Assembly (NCBI RefSeq): GCF_000379105.1
Contig: NZ_KB900609.1
Location: forward strand, 6,789,605-6,841,492
Direction of reading: 5' to 3'
Origin: Methylobacterium sp. WSM2598
GTDB lineage: Bacteria > Pseudomonadota > Alphaproteobacteria > Rhizobiales > Beijerinckiaceae
Length of the DNA: 51,888 bases
Under the pieces are notes generated by a model, which saw only the letters and a list, made by a program, of their open reading frames with translations, was not told the DNA's origin and did no database searches. The translations under genes and the position numbers were made by a program. Shown in pieces: positions 34,372 to 43,024 of this stretch; positions within the stretch are counted from its first letter, which is position 1, and each line of letters opens with the position of its first letter.

Positions 34372-35313
34372 ATGCGTTCGTGGATGACTCCCGTTCTCGC
34401 TCTCGGGCTGGTGGTGCTTGCGCCGTCCGCGCAGGCTGCCGAGCCCTGGCAGCAGGCGATCGCCAGCGGCCTCGGCAAGGCCGGCACGGAAATGCCGGGT
34501 GGGGTCTACCGGGTCGGGCTGCCGCGGACCGATCTGAAGGTCACGCTCGACGGCGTGACCCTCAAGCCGACCTTCGCCCTGGGGTCCTGGCTCGCCTTCA
34601 GGAAGGTCGGTGAGAACCAAGCGATGGTGATGGGCGATCTCGTGCTCACTGAGGACGAGGTGAACCCGGTGATGGCCCGCCTGCTCGAGGGCGGGGTGGA
34701 GATCACGGCCCTGCACAACCACCTGCTGCGCTCCTCGCCCAGCACCCTCTACATGCACGTCTCCGGGCACGGGGAGCCCGGGAAGCTCGCCACCACGCTG
34801 ATGGGCGCGCTCGGCGCCAGCCGGACGCCGTTCGGCGCCGAGACCGCCGCGGGCACGCCTCCGGCCGGCAATCCAAGCCCGGCCCCTGCGCAGGCGACGC
34901 CGGCGGACCAGACCCCAAACCTCGACACTGCGGCCATCGACGCAGCGCTCGGACGCAAGGGCAAGCTCAACGGCGGCGTCTATGCCGTCAGCGTGCCGCG
35001 CGCGGAGACGCCGAAGGACCACGGCATGGAGGTGCCGGAGGCGATGGGTTCGGCCATTGCCATCAACTTCCAGCCGACCGGGAGCGGCAAGGCGGCCATT
35101 ACGGGTGACTTCGTGTTGACCGCCAAGGAGGTCAATCCGGTACTCGCGGCCCTGCGCCAGAATGGCATCGAGGTGACTGCCCTGCACAACCACATGCTCG
35201 ACGATGAGCCGCGGCTGTTCTTCATGCACTTCTGGGCCAATGACAATGCCGGCACGCTCGCGAATGGGCTGAACGAGGCCCTCAAGCACATCAACGTCGC
35301 GCCGGGCGGCTAA
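34372..35313 (+). CDS. Exported protein with two DUF1259 domains
   Basis: A 313-residue secreted protein with a signal peptide (TPVLALGLVVLAPSAQAAEP). Two DUF1259 (LppY/LpqO-like) repeats follow: the first with GGVYRVGLPRTDLKVTLDGV and the motif ITALHNHLLRSSPSTLYMHV, the second with GGVYAVSVPRAETPKDHGME and VTALHNHMLDDEPRLFFMHF. Each has a conserved LHNH that could bind metal. A Pro/Ala-rich linker (about 150-180) separates them. The start at 34372 is chosen because AAGGAG lies six bases upstream; an ATG at 34354 is an alternative. The function of DUF1259 is not established. Confidence 0.85.
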   Translation: MRSWMTPVLALGLVVLAPSAQAAEPWQQAIASGLGKAGTEMPGGVYRVGLPRTDLKVTLDGVTLKPTFALGSWLAFRKVGENQAMVMGDLVLTEDEVNPVMARLLEGGVEITALHNHLLRSSPSTLYMHVSGHGEPGKLATTLMGALGASRTPFGAETAAGTPPAGNPSPAPAQATPADQTPNLDTAAIDAALGRKGKLNGGVYAVSVPRAETPKDHGMEVPEAMGSAIAINFQPTGSGKAAITGDFVLTAKEVNPVLAALRQNGIEVTALHNHMLDDEPRLFFMHFWANDNAGTLANGLNEALKHINVAPGG

Positions 35314-35419
35314 GGCCACGCGCACAGGCCAGCCAGGCCGCTCGTCGCGAGCAGCACGCAATGAGGGGACCGGCTGGCCCCGGGGTGATCAGGCCTGCAC
35401 GCGATCAGGGGAGGTCGGG

Positions 35420-36034
35420 ATGACCTACGCCATAAAACCGCTCGGTTGCGGCCCCGCCCGGATCAAAGGCATGCCGGAACGGCTGATCGTCAGCCATTGC
35501 GAGAACAACTACGGGGGCGCCGTGAAGCGCCTGAATCTCATCGAGGAACAGCTCTCCGGGTTGGACTACGAGACCGCCTCCGGCTTCATGATCAACGGGC
35601 TCAAGCGAGAGCAGTTGATCGCGATGAACTCCATGATCCTGCATGAACTCTTCTTCGATGGGCTCGGCGGGGAGAGCGAACCGGGGCCGGCACCGCGTCA
35701 CGCCCTCGCCCGCAGCTTTGGTTCGGTCCGGCGCTGGCGCTCGGAGTTCGTCGCCATGGGCAAGGCCCTGGCCGGCGGTTCCGGGTGGGTGCTCCTGTCC
35801 TGGTCGCCGCGGGACGGCAAGCTGGTCAACCAGTGGGCTGCCGACCACGCGCATACGCTGGCGGGAGGCGTGCCGATCCTGGCGCTCGACATGTACGAGC
35901 ATTCCTACCACGTCGACTACGGCGCCAAGGCCGCGACCTACGTCGACACCTTCATGCAGGCGATCCGCTGGGAGAACGCGACGAGACTATTCTTAGCCTT
36001 GGGTCATGATGGCTACACAGAAACCCCGGGGTAA
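35420..36034 (+). CDS. Iron/manganese superoxide dismutase (ChrC-like)
   Basis: A 204-residue cytosolic superoxide dismutase of the Fe/Mn family. The metal ligands are His26 (SHCENNYGG), His75 (MILHELFFDGLGG), Asp157 and His161 (ALDMYEHSYHVDYGAK). It is a divergent member, matching the kind encoded as chrC in chromate resistance loci, where it counters superoxide formed during chromate reduction. GGAGG precedes the start at good spacing. It ends 28 bases before the beta-propeller gene. The gene is transcribed with the chromate cluster by position. Confidence 0.9.
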   Translation: MTYAIKPLGCGPARIKGMPERLIVSHCENNYGGAVKRLNLIEEQLSGLDYETASGFMINGLKREQLIAMNSMILHELFFDGLGGESEPGPAPRHALARSFGSVRRWRSEFVAMGKALAGGSGWVLLSWSPRDGKLVNQWAADHAHTLAGGVPILALDMYEHSYHVDYGAKAATYVDTFMQAIRWENATRLFLALGHDGYTETPG

Positions 36035-36062
36035 GTCGACTCTCTCCAAAAGTGACAGGCCC

Positions 36063-37070
36063 ATGTCGTCGAAGTTCTTCGGATCCGTTCTTGCTCAGGT
36101 GGCGGCCGGCCTGCTGCTTGCCGCCCAACCCGCGCCAGGAGCGGCCGCCGGCACCACACCGTTGCTGCTTGACCGAACGATCCCGCTCGGCGACGTGCGC
36201 GGCCGCATCGACCACCTTGCCTTCGATGCTGCCCGGCACCGGCTGCTCGTCGCCGAGCTCGGCAATGGCAGCATCGGCGTCATCGACGTCGGCGACGGTC
36301 GGCTCGTGCATCGCATCGCGGGCCTCCGTGCGCCGCAGGGCATCGCCTACCTGGCCGACAACGACACCGTGTTCGTGGCGAGCGCAGGTGACGGCACCGT
36401 GCGCCGCTACAGCGGCTCGGATTACGCGCCGCTCGGCGCCGTGAGGCTGGGTGAGGACGCCGATAACCTTCGGATCGATCCGGGTGCGAAGCAGGTCGTC
36501 ATCGGCTACGGGCAAGGCGCGATCGCGGTTCTTGGGTCGGACGGCACCAAGCTGGCGGAGGTCCCGCTCGCCGGACATCCCGAGGCGTTCCAGCTCGACG
36601 CTCAGGGACGCCAGATCTACGTCAATGTGCCTGATGCGCACGAGATCGCGGTGCTCGATCGCGACAACGGCCGCCAGATCGCGCGCTGGAGCCTGCCCTC
36701 TGCGGGCGGCAACTTCCCGATGGCGTTGGACGAAGCCGGCGCGCGGCTCCTCGTCGTCTATCGGTCTCCTGCCCTCCTGGCCGCCTTCGCCGTGCAGGAC
36801 GGGAGCGTGCTTGCCCGGGTGCCGACCTGTGGCGACGCGGACGACATCTCCCTCGATCCCAAGCGCCGGCGGGTCTACGTCAGCTGCGGACAAGGTGTGG
36901 TCGACGTCCTGCAGGAGGACGGGCGCTCCTATCGCGCCCTCGCGCGCATCCCGACCCGACCAGGGGCGCGGACCTCCCTGTTCCTGCCCGCGCTCGACCG
37001 TCTGCTCGTGGCGGCGCCCGACACTGGCACAGCGGGCGCGGCCGTCTTGGTGTTTCGACCCGTCGATTAG
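36063..37070 (+). CDS. Secreted YncE-like beta-propeller protein
   Basis: A 335-residue exported protein. The signal peptide (residues 1-30, LAQVAAGLLLAAQPAPGAAA) precedes repeated blades of the YVTN/YncE type: IDHLAFDAARHRLLVAELGN, GSIGVIDVGDGRLVHRIAGL, DNLRIDPGAKQVVIGYGQGA, AHEIAVLDRDNGRQIARWSL and DDISLDPKRRRVYVSCGQGV. Such propellers usually bind ligands or partner proteins in the periplasm. The start at 36063 avoids overlap with the dismutase gene; an upstream ATG at 36006 would overlap it by 29 bases and hide the signal peptide. Confidence 0.85.
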   Translation: MSSKFFGSVLAQVAAGLLLAAQPAPGAAAGTTPLLLDRTIPLGDVRGRIDHLAFDAARHRLLVAELGNGSIGVIDVGDGRLVHRIAGLRAPQGIAYLADNDTVFVASAGDGTVRRYSGSDYAPLGAVRLGEDADNLRIDPGAKQVVIGYGQGAIAVLGSDGTKLAEVPLAGHPEAFQLDAQGRQIYVNVPDAHEIAVLDRDNGRQIARWSLPSAGGNFPMALDEAGARLLVVYRSPALLAAFAVQDGSVLARVPTCGDADDISLDPKRRRVYVSCGQGVVDVLQEDGRSYRALARIPTRPGARTSLFLPALDRLLVAAPDTGTAGAAVLVFRPVD

Positions 37071-37142
37071 GGGTGGGCAGATGTCACGAACTCAGCCGGA
37101 CTGCGCCAGGGGCAGGGCTGCTGGGCATTGTCTGAGGTGGTC

Positions 37143-38201
37143 ATGACCGGTGCTCCTCAACGCCGCTTCAAGGTTGCCGTTGTTTCCCACGGCGATGCGC
37201 AGGCGCGTGCCGAGGCACGGCCGGACACAGGCCGCCTCAGTGCGATCTTCGCCGCACTGGCGCAGCAGGGGATTGCCGCGGAACCGGCCGTCTGGTCGGA
37301 CGCGCTCAGCGATGAGGTTCGCGCTCAGCTGATGGGCGTGGATGGCGTGCTGGTCTGGGTAAACCCGATCACGACCCCGGACGGCGATGGTCGGGGGCGG
37401 CTGGACGACCTGCTGCGGGAGGTGGCCGCGGCCGGCATCTTCGTCAGCGCCCATCCGGACGTCATCGCCAAGATGGGCACCAAGGAGGTGCTGTTCCGAA
37501 CCCGAGAGCTGGGTTGGGGCACGGACACGTACGTCTATCCGGAGCCCGCCTCGTTCAGAGCGGCGTTTCCCGCGCGGGTGGCCGCGGGTCCGCGGGTGCT
37601 GAAGCGGAACCGCGGCAACGGCGGGCAAGGGGTCTGGAAGGTCGAACGGGCCGCCGGTGCGGACGTCATCGTGCAGGAGGCCTGGGGCGACCGCCGCGTG
37701 CGCACCGTCCCCCTCGACGCGTTCATGGCGGAACGGCTGGTCGACTTCACCCATGCCGGCACGCTGGTGGATCAGCCGTTCCAGGCACGGCACCTGGAGG
37801 GCATGGTCCGCGGCTACTTCTCCGGTGACCAGGTGGTGGGGTTCGGCCATCAGCTGGTCCGCGCCCTGGCGCCGCCTGAGATCGGGCCGGCCGGGCCGCG
37901 CCTCTACTCCGGGCCGGACGATCCCCGGTTCCAGCACCTGCGGGACTTGCTGGAACACGAGTGGGTGCCGCAGATGGCTCACCTGCTGGGGATCGACCTG
38001 GACGCCCTGCCGGTGATCTGGGACGCCGATTTCCTGCTGGGTCCGCCGACGCCCGCGGGGGAGGACACCTACGTGCTGTGCGAGATCAACGTCAGCTCGG
38101 TGTTTCCGGTCCCGGAGGAGGCCCCGGAAGGACTGGCCAAGACGGCGCTGAAGCGGCTGAGATCACACGTGACGGCGTGCAGGCACCCCGCGAGGCGGTA
38201 A
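37143..38201 (+). CDS. Cj0069-family protein, ATP-grasp-like
   Basis: A 352-residue cytosolic protein of the Cj0069 family. Features of an ATP-grasp fold can be seen: an N-terminal Rossmann-like part (FKVAVVSHGDA, GVLVWVNPI), a Gly-rich nucleotide loop KRNRGNGGQGVWKV (154-167), DADFLLG with an acidic pair (D294, D296) and EIN (E314, N316) in VLCEINVSSVFPVPEE, the usual magnesium ligands. ATP-grasp enzymes ligate a carboxylate to an amine, thiol or alcohol. The substrate is unknown. The start at 37143 follows TGAGGTGG. It is embedded in the chromate cluster and 13 bases upstream of the Rap1a-like gene. Confidence 0.8.
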   Translation: MTGAPQRRFKVAVVSHGDAQARAEARPDTGRLSAIFAALAQQGIAAEPAVWSDALSDEVRAQLMGVDGVLVWVNPITTPDGDGRGRLDDLLREVAAAGIFVSAHPDVIAKMGTKEVLFRTRELGWGTDTYVYPEPASFRAAFPARVAAGPRVLKRNRGNGGQGVWKVERAAGADVIVQEAWGDRRVRTVPLDAFMAERLVDFTHAGTLVDQPFQARHLEGMVRGYFSGDQVVGFGHQLVRALAPPEIGPAGPRLYSGPDDPRFQHLRDLLEHEWVPQMAHLLGIDLDALPVIWDADFLLGPPTPAGEDTYVLCEINVSSVFPVPEEAPEGLAKTALKRLRSHVTACRHPARR

Positions 38202-38214
38202 GTTGGAGGCCCGC

Positions 38215-38511
38215 ATGCTTGCCCGGGTCGCTGTTCCGATGGCCGTCCTTGCTGGCGGGCTGACCACGGTGGCCACCGACGTGCAACCCTCAGGCGCCGG
38301 TCAGGGAGCGCACATTGTGGACATGCGCGACCGGACGACACGCAGTCTCGAAGCGGTGTGCCGCGCCGAGCAGGGCGCGGCGTCCGGGTGGTGCGGTGCC
38401 TACCTGATCGGCGTGGCCGACACGCTGACGGCCTTCGGCGATGGTGGCGACAAGGGCGGCCTCTGCAACGCCGACTACACGATCGAGCACCTGAAAGTGC
38501 CCAAGAGCTAG
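38215..38511 (+). CDS. Rap1a/Tai-like secreted protein, 98 aa
   Basis: A short exported protein. The signal peptide (ARVAVPMAVLAGGLTTVATD) is followed by a mature domain with the Rap1a/Tai pattern: VCRAEQGAASGWCGAYLIGV, with two Cys and a GxADTLTAF segment, then GGLCNADYTIEHLKV. Founding members of the family protect against type VI secretion amidases, but most relatives are uncharacterised small secreted proteins. The start at 38215 has TTGGAGG at the right distance. No toxin gene is adjacent. Confidence 0.65.
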   Translation: MLARVAVPMAVLAGGLTTVATDVQPSGAGQGAHIVDMRDRTTRSLEAVCRAEQGAASGWCGAYLIGVADTLTAFGDGGDKGGLCNADYTIEHLKVPKS

Positions 38512-38536
38512 GCGGTTTGGTGGACATACGACCGGC

Positions 38537-38981
38537 ATGCTGTCTTGGATGATGGTTCCCTTCGCGGTGCTCGCGGGCGCTCTGACGACGCTCCAGGCGG
38601 GCAGCAATGCGGCGCTGAAAGAGCCTGGGCGAACCCCTGCCAGCTCTGCTGATCAACTACGGGCTCGGGATCAGCATCGTCGTTCTCGCCAACCTTGTCA
38701 GCCGCCAGTCCTGGCCGGACTTCGACAAGCTCTCGGGCGTGCCCTGGTGGGCCTGGATCGGGGGGGTGGCGGGTGCAGCCTACGGCTTGGCCGCAATCCT
38801 GCTGGCCTACCGCTTGGGTGCCGCGACCCTGATGGCCTCTGTTGTCACCGGACAGGTGATTGCCTCCGTGCTGCTCGACCATTTCGGCTGGCTTGGTTTC
38901 GAGGTGCACGCGGCCAACGTCTGGCGCCTGCTCGGAGCCCTGCTGATGATCATCGGGATGGTGCTGGTGGCCCGGTTCTGA
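38537..38981 (+). pseudogene. DUF606 (YdcZ-like) transporter, frameshifted
   Basis: Two frames together give one DUF606 membrane protein of about 148 residues. The first frame encodes MVPFAVLAGALTTLQAGSNA; after a +1 change near 38635 the second encodes LPALLINYGLGISIVVLANL, WAWIGGVAGAAYGLAAILLA and RLGAATLMASVVTGQVIASV, ending ALLMIIGMVLVARF. One base inserted or deleted in a GCCTGGGCG stretch explains the break. An intact paralogue is at 46523-46969. It could be a sequencing error, in which case the gene is functional. Confidence 0.8.
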
Positions 38982-39010
38982 GCACGGGAGGGACGGACCC
39001 AGGAGGAGAC

Positions 39011-40171
39011 ATGGCCATGATCCAGACGGCGGCGACGCCTTCGAGCGTCGTGGAGCAGACCACCCGGGCGTGCCGCGGCGTCGTGGTGGTACCCATGCCC
39101 GGCACCGGTTTCGCGTCCCGCCACGAGCGGGCCACCCGCGCCGAGCTCGCGAGGCGCCTGGCTGCCCTCAAAGCCTTCGACTTCGCAGGCGAGCTCGACC
39201 CACCGTTTCCTCACCGCGGCCCGGTCTACCTCGTGCCGGCCGACACGCTCGTCGGGGCCGAGGCCGCGGCGTTCGGCGTGCGCGGCGAGCACGACCTGTT
39301 CGGCGGCGTCGCTCCGCACGCGTGCGTGGCCACGAAGGCGATCACCCACCCGCTGGTCGAGCCGGACGCCTTCGCCCCGACCGGCTGGTCCCGCGAGTTC
39401 GGGCACCGGGTGCGCGACGTCGTCCTGCGCGGCTTTTCCGCGTTCGCGCCCGAGGATGCGCGCCGCGCCGGCTTGCGCCTGCTCGGGCACGGGCCGGTGC
39501 GCCTGAAGGCCGTGCGGGCGACCGCCGGGCGAGGCCAGATCGCGGTCTGCGGCGCCGCCGAGCTGGAGGCGGCGCTCGCCGCGGCGGACGCGGCCGAGCT
39601 GTCCGGCCACGGCCTCGTGCTTGAGGAGGACCTCGCCGAGGTCACGACCTACAGCGTCGGCCAGGTGCGCGTGGCCGACCTCGTGGCGAGCTACTGCGGC
39701 ACCCAGCGCCTGACGCCGGACAACGGCGGCGCGCAAGTGTACGGCGGGTCGGATCTCCTCGTCGCCCGGGGTGACTTCGAGGCGCTGCTCGCGCTCGATC
39801 TCCCCGAAGGGGCCCGCCTTGCGGTGGCGCAGGCGCGCACCTACGATGCCGCCGCGATGGAGTGCTTCCCGGGACTGTTCGCGTCGCGACGCAACTACGA
39901 CGTCGCGCAGGGTGTGGACGCGGCCGGGCGCAGGCGCTCGGGCGTGCTGGAGCAGTCCTGGCGCGCGGGTGGCGCCAGCGGCGCCGAGGTCGCGGCCCTC
40001 GAAGCCTTCCGGGCCGACCCGGGGCTGCGGGTCGTGCGCGCCTCCACCGTCGAGATCTATGGCCAGCACCACGCGCCGCCGCCGGGCGCGGTGGTGTACT
40101 TCCGCGGCGAGGACGAGCGGGTCGGTCCCATGACGAAGTACGCCTTTGCGGGGCCGCATGGCAGTCCGTGA
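39011..40171 (+). CDS. DUF3182 family protein, ATP-grasp-like
   Basis: A 386-residue protein of the DUF3182 family. Conserved blocks are ARRLAALKAFDFAGELD, GPVYLVPADTLVGAEAAAFG, RGEHDLFGGVAPHACVATKA, RLKAVRATAGRGQ (nucleotide-loop-like, Lys166), HGLVLEEDL, the SRRNYDVAQG segment and GVLEQSWRAGGASGAEVAAL near the end. The layout suggests a degenerate ATP-grasp fold, making it the second such protein in this cluster. AGGAGGAGA immediately precedes the start at 39011 (39017 is also possible). It overlaps the following hydrolase gene by 14 bases, a pairing often seen for this family. Function unknown. Confidence 0.85.
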   Translation: MAMIQTAATPSSVVEQTTRACRGVVVVPMPGTGFASRHERATRAELARRLAALKAFDFAGELDPPFPHRGPVYLVPADTLVGAEAAAFGVRGEHDLFGGVAPHACVATKAITHPLVEPDAFAPTGWSREFGHRVRDVVLRGFSAFAPEDARRAGLRLLGHGPVRLKAVRATAGRGQIAVCGAAELEAALAAADAAELSGHGLVLEEDLAEVTTYSVGQVRVADLVASYCGTQRLTPDNGGAQVYGGSDLLVARGDFEALLALDLPEGARLAVAQARTYDAAAMECFPGLFASRRNYDVAQGVDAAGRRRSGVLEQSWRAGGASGAEVAALEAFRADPGLRVVRASTVEIYGQHHAPPPGAVVYFRGEDERVGPMTKYAFAGPHGSP

Positions 40172-40973
40172 GGAGGCCATCACCGTCGCGGTGGACGGCA
40201 GCGAGGAGCGGCTCCCGGGCACCCTGGTCTCGCCGGGGCCCCTGGTGCCTGGCTTCTTGTTCCTGCAGGGCTGGGGCAGCACCCGGGAGCAGTACCTCGC
40301 GCGGGCGGGTGAGATCGCGGCGCTCGGCTGCGTGTGCCTGACCTTCGAGCCGCGCGGGGTGGCGAGGGGCGACCCGCGGCACGAGACGGTGACCCGCGAG
40401 GAGAACCTGCGCGACGTCCTCGCCGCCTACGACGCGCTCACTGGCCGGCCCGGGGTCGATCCCGCCGCCGTCGCCGTGGTCGGCAGCAGCTACGGGGCCT
40501 ACCTGGCCACGATCCTCAGCTCGCTGCGCGCGGTGCGCTGGCTCGCCCTGCGCGTACCCGCGCTCTACAGGGACGAGGACTGGGATGTGCCGAAGGCGCG
40601 GCTCGACCGCGAAGCGCTGATGGCCTACCGGCGAGGCCAAGTTTCGCCTGATGACAACCGGGCGCTGGGCGCGTGCGCGGCGTTCCAGGGCGACGTGCTG
40701 ATTGTGCAGTCCGAGCGCGACGACACCGTCCCGCCGCCGGTGATCGCGAACTACATGGCGGCCTTCGAGCGGACGCGCTCGCTGACCTACCGGGTGATCG
40801 AGGGCGCCGACCACGGCCTGTCCGAGGAGCCCTGGCAGCAGGCCTACACCTCGCTTCTCCTCAACTGGGCGCGGGAGATGGTGCTCGGCGCGCGCGAGGG
40901 CGGCACCGCCGCGGCAGCGGCGCAAACGCATCTCGCGCCGGCGCCACAGCGCGGGCCACCGGCCCCGGCCTGA
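40158..40973 (+). CDS. Alpha/beta hydrolase
   Basis: A 271-residue alpha/beta-fold hydrolase with a full triad: nucleophile Ser111 in GSSYGAY, acid Asp198 in QSERDDTVPP and His219 in EGADHGLSEE. The oxyanion region is FLQGWGSTREQY. No signal peptide. The start at 40158 overlaps the DUF3182 gene by 14 bases, so the two are translationally coupled and probably act on the same compound: one may form and the other cleave an ester, amide or thioester bond (inference). The C-terminus is Ala/Pro-rich. Confidence 0.85.
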   Translation: MAVREEAITVAVDGSEERLPGTLVSPGPLVPGFLFLQGWGSTREQYLARAGEIAALGCVCLTFEPRGVARGDPRHETVTREENLRDVLAAYDALTGRPGVDPAAVAVVGSSYGAYLATILSSLRAVRWLALRVPALYRDEDWDVPKARLDREALMAYRRGQVSPDDNRALGACAAFQGDVLIVQSERDDTVPPPVIANYMAAFERTRSLTYRVIEGADHGLSEEPWQQAYTSLLLNWAREMVLGAREGGTAAAAAQTHLAPAPQRGPPAPA

Positions 40974-40986
40974 AAGGCGCGCTCCG

Positions 40987-41296
40987 GTGAGTCCGTCCCC
41001 GGACGACCTCTGGAGCCCAGCGAGGTTTCCTCTCCCTCGCGCAGAGCCTCCAGGAGGCAGCCCGAACCTGGGACATCGTCTATGCCTCAGGGCAGGTTGG
41101 TGGGAAGCTCTACATCGCGACCCACACTATGCTGGACCGGGTCTCCGCGGGGGAGGCGCTCGTCCCTTTCGGCTTGTTTGGTGCTTGCGCGCTGGAGCGG
41201 GCCAAGCAGGGTCCGGCACTCGGAGTCGAGCTGCCAATCGACTACCGCTCATCAGGTCGCGCATTGTCCGCCGTCAGCGCCCGTGAGACAGATTAA
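40987..41296 (+). pseudogene. Gene fragment after the hydrolase, unrecognised
   Basis: A GTG at 40987 begins SPSPDDLWSPARF, and after a change of frame near 41025 coding-like sequence continues FLSLAQSLQEAARTWDIVYA, SGQVGGKLYIATHTMLDRVS and GLFGACALERAKQGPALGVE to a TAA at 41294. The second frame has no start of its own and is closed upstream by a stop. This is probably the remains of a gene that followed the hydrolase in the same operon. Family not recognised. Confidence 0.4.
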
Positions 41297-41347
41297 GGCC
41301 CTTCACGAACGGAAGATGGCTGGTTCATCGTAGCCCCAGGAGCGAGA

Positions 41348-41805
41348 ATGAAGCAGACATCCGGGCCGTTGCGGAAGCCGGCAGAGATGGTGATCAAGAA
41401 CATCCGCCGCGCCACCCGCCGGCAGTTCACGGCCGAGGAGAAGATCCGCATCGTGCTCGAGGGCCTTCGCGGCGACACGGCCCGCGCCGCCACCTCGGAC
41501 GAGGTCAAGGACCTGCGCCGCGAGGCCAGCGCGCTCAAGGAGGTCGTGGCCGATCTCACCCTGGAGAACCGCCCGCTCAAAAAAGCATGAGCGGGGCTGG
41601 GGGCGACGAGGCATGAGGTACCCGGCTCCTGAGAAGCTGGAGATCATCCGGCTGGTCGAGCAATCCCGCCTGCCGGTGCGCGCCAGCCTGGAGAAACTCG
41701 GCATCCCGCGCGCCACCTTCTGCCGCTGGTACGACGCCTACCAGCGAGGGGGACCCGAGGCCCTGGCCGACCGACCCTCTCGGCCCAGCCGGGCCTGGAC
41801 CCGCC
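41348..41805 (+). mobile_element. IS3-family remnant (truncated orfA and orfB)
   Basis: orfA (41348-41590) encodes MKQTSGPLRKPAEMVIKNIR and RRQFTAEEKIRIVLEGLRG, then jumps straight to DTARAATSDEVKDLRREASA, losing the central helix-turn-helix segment of about 35 residues by an in-frame deletion, and ends ENRPLKKA. orfB (from 41613) encodes RYPAPEKLEIIRLVEQSRLP and GIPRATFCRWYDAYQRGGPE, then stops matching after RPSRAW. The catalytic domain is absent, so the element cannot move. Confidence 0.85.
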
Positions 41806-42025
41806 TGCGGACCTTCCGAAGCTGGCGGTCGCACTTCTCGCCAACTCAGCGATTGGCGTAGCCATCGACGTCGCCAACAATGTCCCAGCGTTGAGGTGGT
41901 GTGGGCGGGCAGCCGCTGTCGAGCTCGTAGTGGCTCCTCGGCGGTCAAGCTGTCTCACCCACCTAGATGTTCGGTCCCATAATAGTAGGACGCAGCGAAG
42001 CCGCACTCACGCAAAGGGATGTATC

Positions 42026-42811
42026 GTGGCCGACGAACACGACAGCTCACCGGCTGGGCCGTTGGACCGGGCCATCGCGATCCTGACGTTCATCGCCGAG
42101 CAGAAGAAGGCCCTCTCGGCTGCCGAGATTGCCGCTGGGCTCGCGCTGCCGCTGCCGACGGCCCACCGCCTCATCGGCAACCTCGAACATCGGGGCCTGA
42201 TCCAGAAGGCCCTCGGCACGAAGCGCTACGTCGTCGGCAGCAGGCTCGTCACGCTCTCGGCCAAGACAATCGGGGCAGCGTTCCGCACCGTACGCCGGCA
42301 GGCTGTCTTGAGCGCCGTGGCCGATCGGATCGGCGAACAATGCGAGATCGGTGTCGTGCGCGACCATGCTGTGGTCTATGTCGACAGCGTACGGTCAAAG
42401 GAACAGCAGAGCTTGCAGTTCAATCCCAGCGACTCCGCACCTCTGCACTGCACTTCGACAGGCAAGATTTACATGAGCCGGCTGCCTGCCAAAATGAGGC
42501 ACCGCCTGGCCCATTCGATGAACCTTGTCCGCTACACGCCTACTACGATCGTCGACCCCGACGAGCTGCTGGCCAGTCTTGAGGAAACTCGGCGCAGGGG
42601 CTGGGCCAAGACGAACGAGGAGTTCGTTCGCGGTGTCGTGGGCTGCGCCGTGCCGATCGTCTCACCGGAGGGCGATCTCATCGCCTGCCTGGGCGTGTCG
42701 GTGCCGGTGGCGCGCGTCGGCTTTGCAGGCCTCGATACCTTCATCGGTCCTCTGCAGGAGGCGGCGGCCCTCCTCTCAGAGACAATCCTGCAGGACAACG
42801 AGGATATCTGA
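42026..42811 (+). CDS. IclR-family transcriptional regulator
   Basis: A 261-residue IclR regulator: winged helix-turn-helix at residues about 10-65 (LDRAIAILTFIAEQKKALSA, LALPLPTAHRLIGNLEHRG) and a C-terminal effector domain (DHAVVYVDSVRSKEQQSL, PLHCTSTGKIYMSRLP, RRRGWAKTNEEFVRGVVGCA). GTG at 42026 follows AAAGGGA. It is followed on the same strand by a class V aminotransferase and a binding protein, which are its likely targets. The 200 bases after it are AT-richer and could hold the operator for the aminotransferase gene. Confidence 0.9.
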   Translation: MADEHDSSPAGPLDRAIAILTFIAEQKKALSAAEIAAGLALPLPTAHRLIGNLEHRGLIQKALGTKRYVVGSRLVTLSAKTIGAAFRTVRRQAVLSAVADRIGEQCEIGVVRDHAVVYVDSVRSKEQQSLQFNPSDSAPLHCTSTGKIYMSRLPAKMRHRLAHSMNLVRYTPTTIVDPDELLASLEETRRRGWAKTNEEFVRGVVGCAVPIVSPEGDLIACLGVSVPVARVGFAGLDTFIGPLQEAAALLSETILQDNEDI

Positions 42812-43024
42812 ATTCTCAATTTTCGGAATTAAAGCTCTCACTTTTCGATGCAGATCCTCGACGCAGTGCGCGTGTTGTGTATTCTCAGGGCACGCAGCTG
42901 ATGTGACCAAATCCTAAGCGGGATGCGCGGTCCTGCGTCACGAAAGCACCGAGACTGGATGAAGAAGGCCGCCGGCTCTGTCCGGCGCGGGTGCTTCGCC
43001 ATGTCCGCGTCGCCGGAGGTGATC

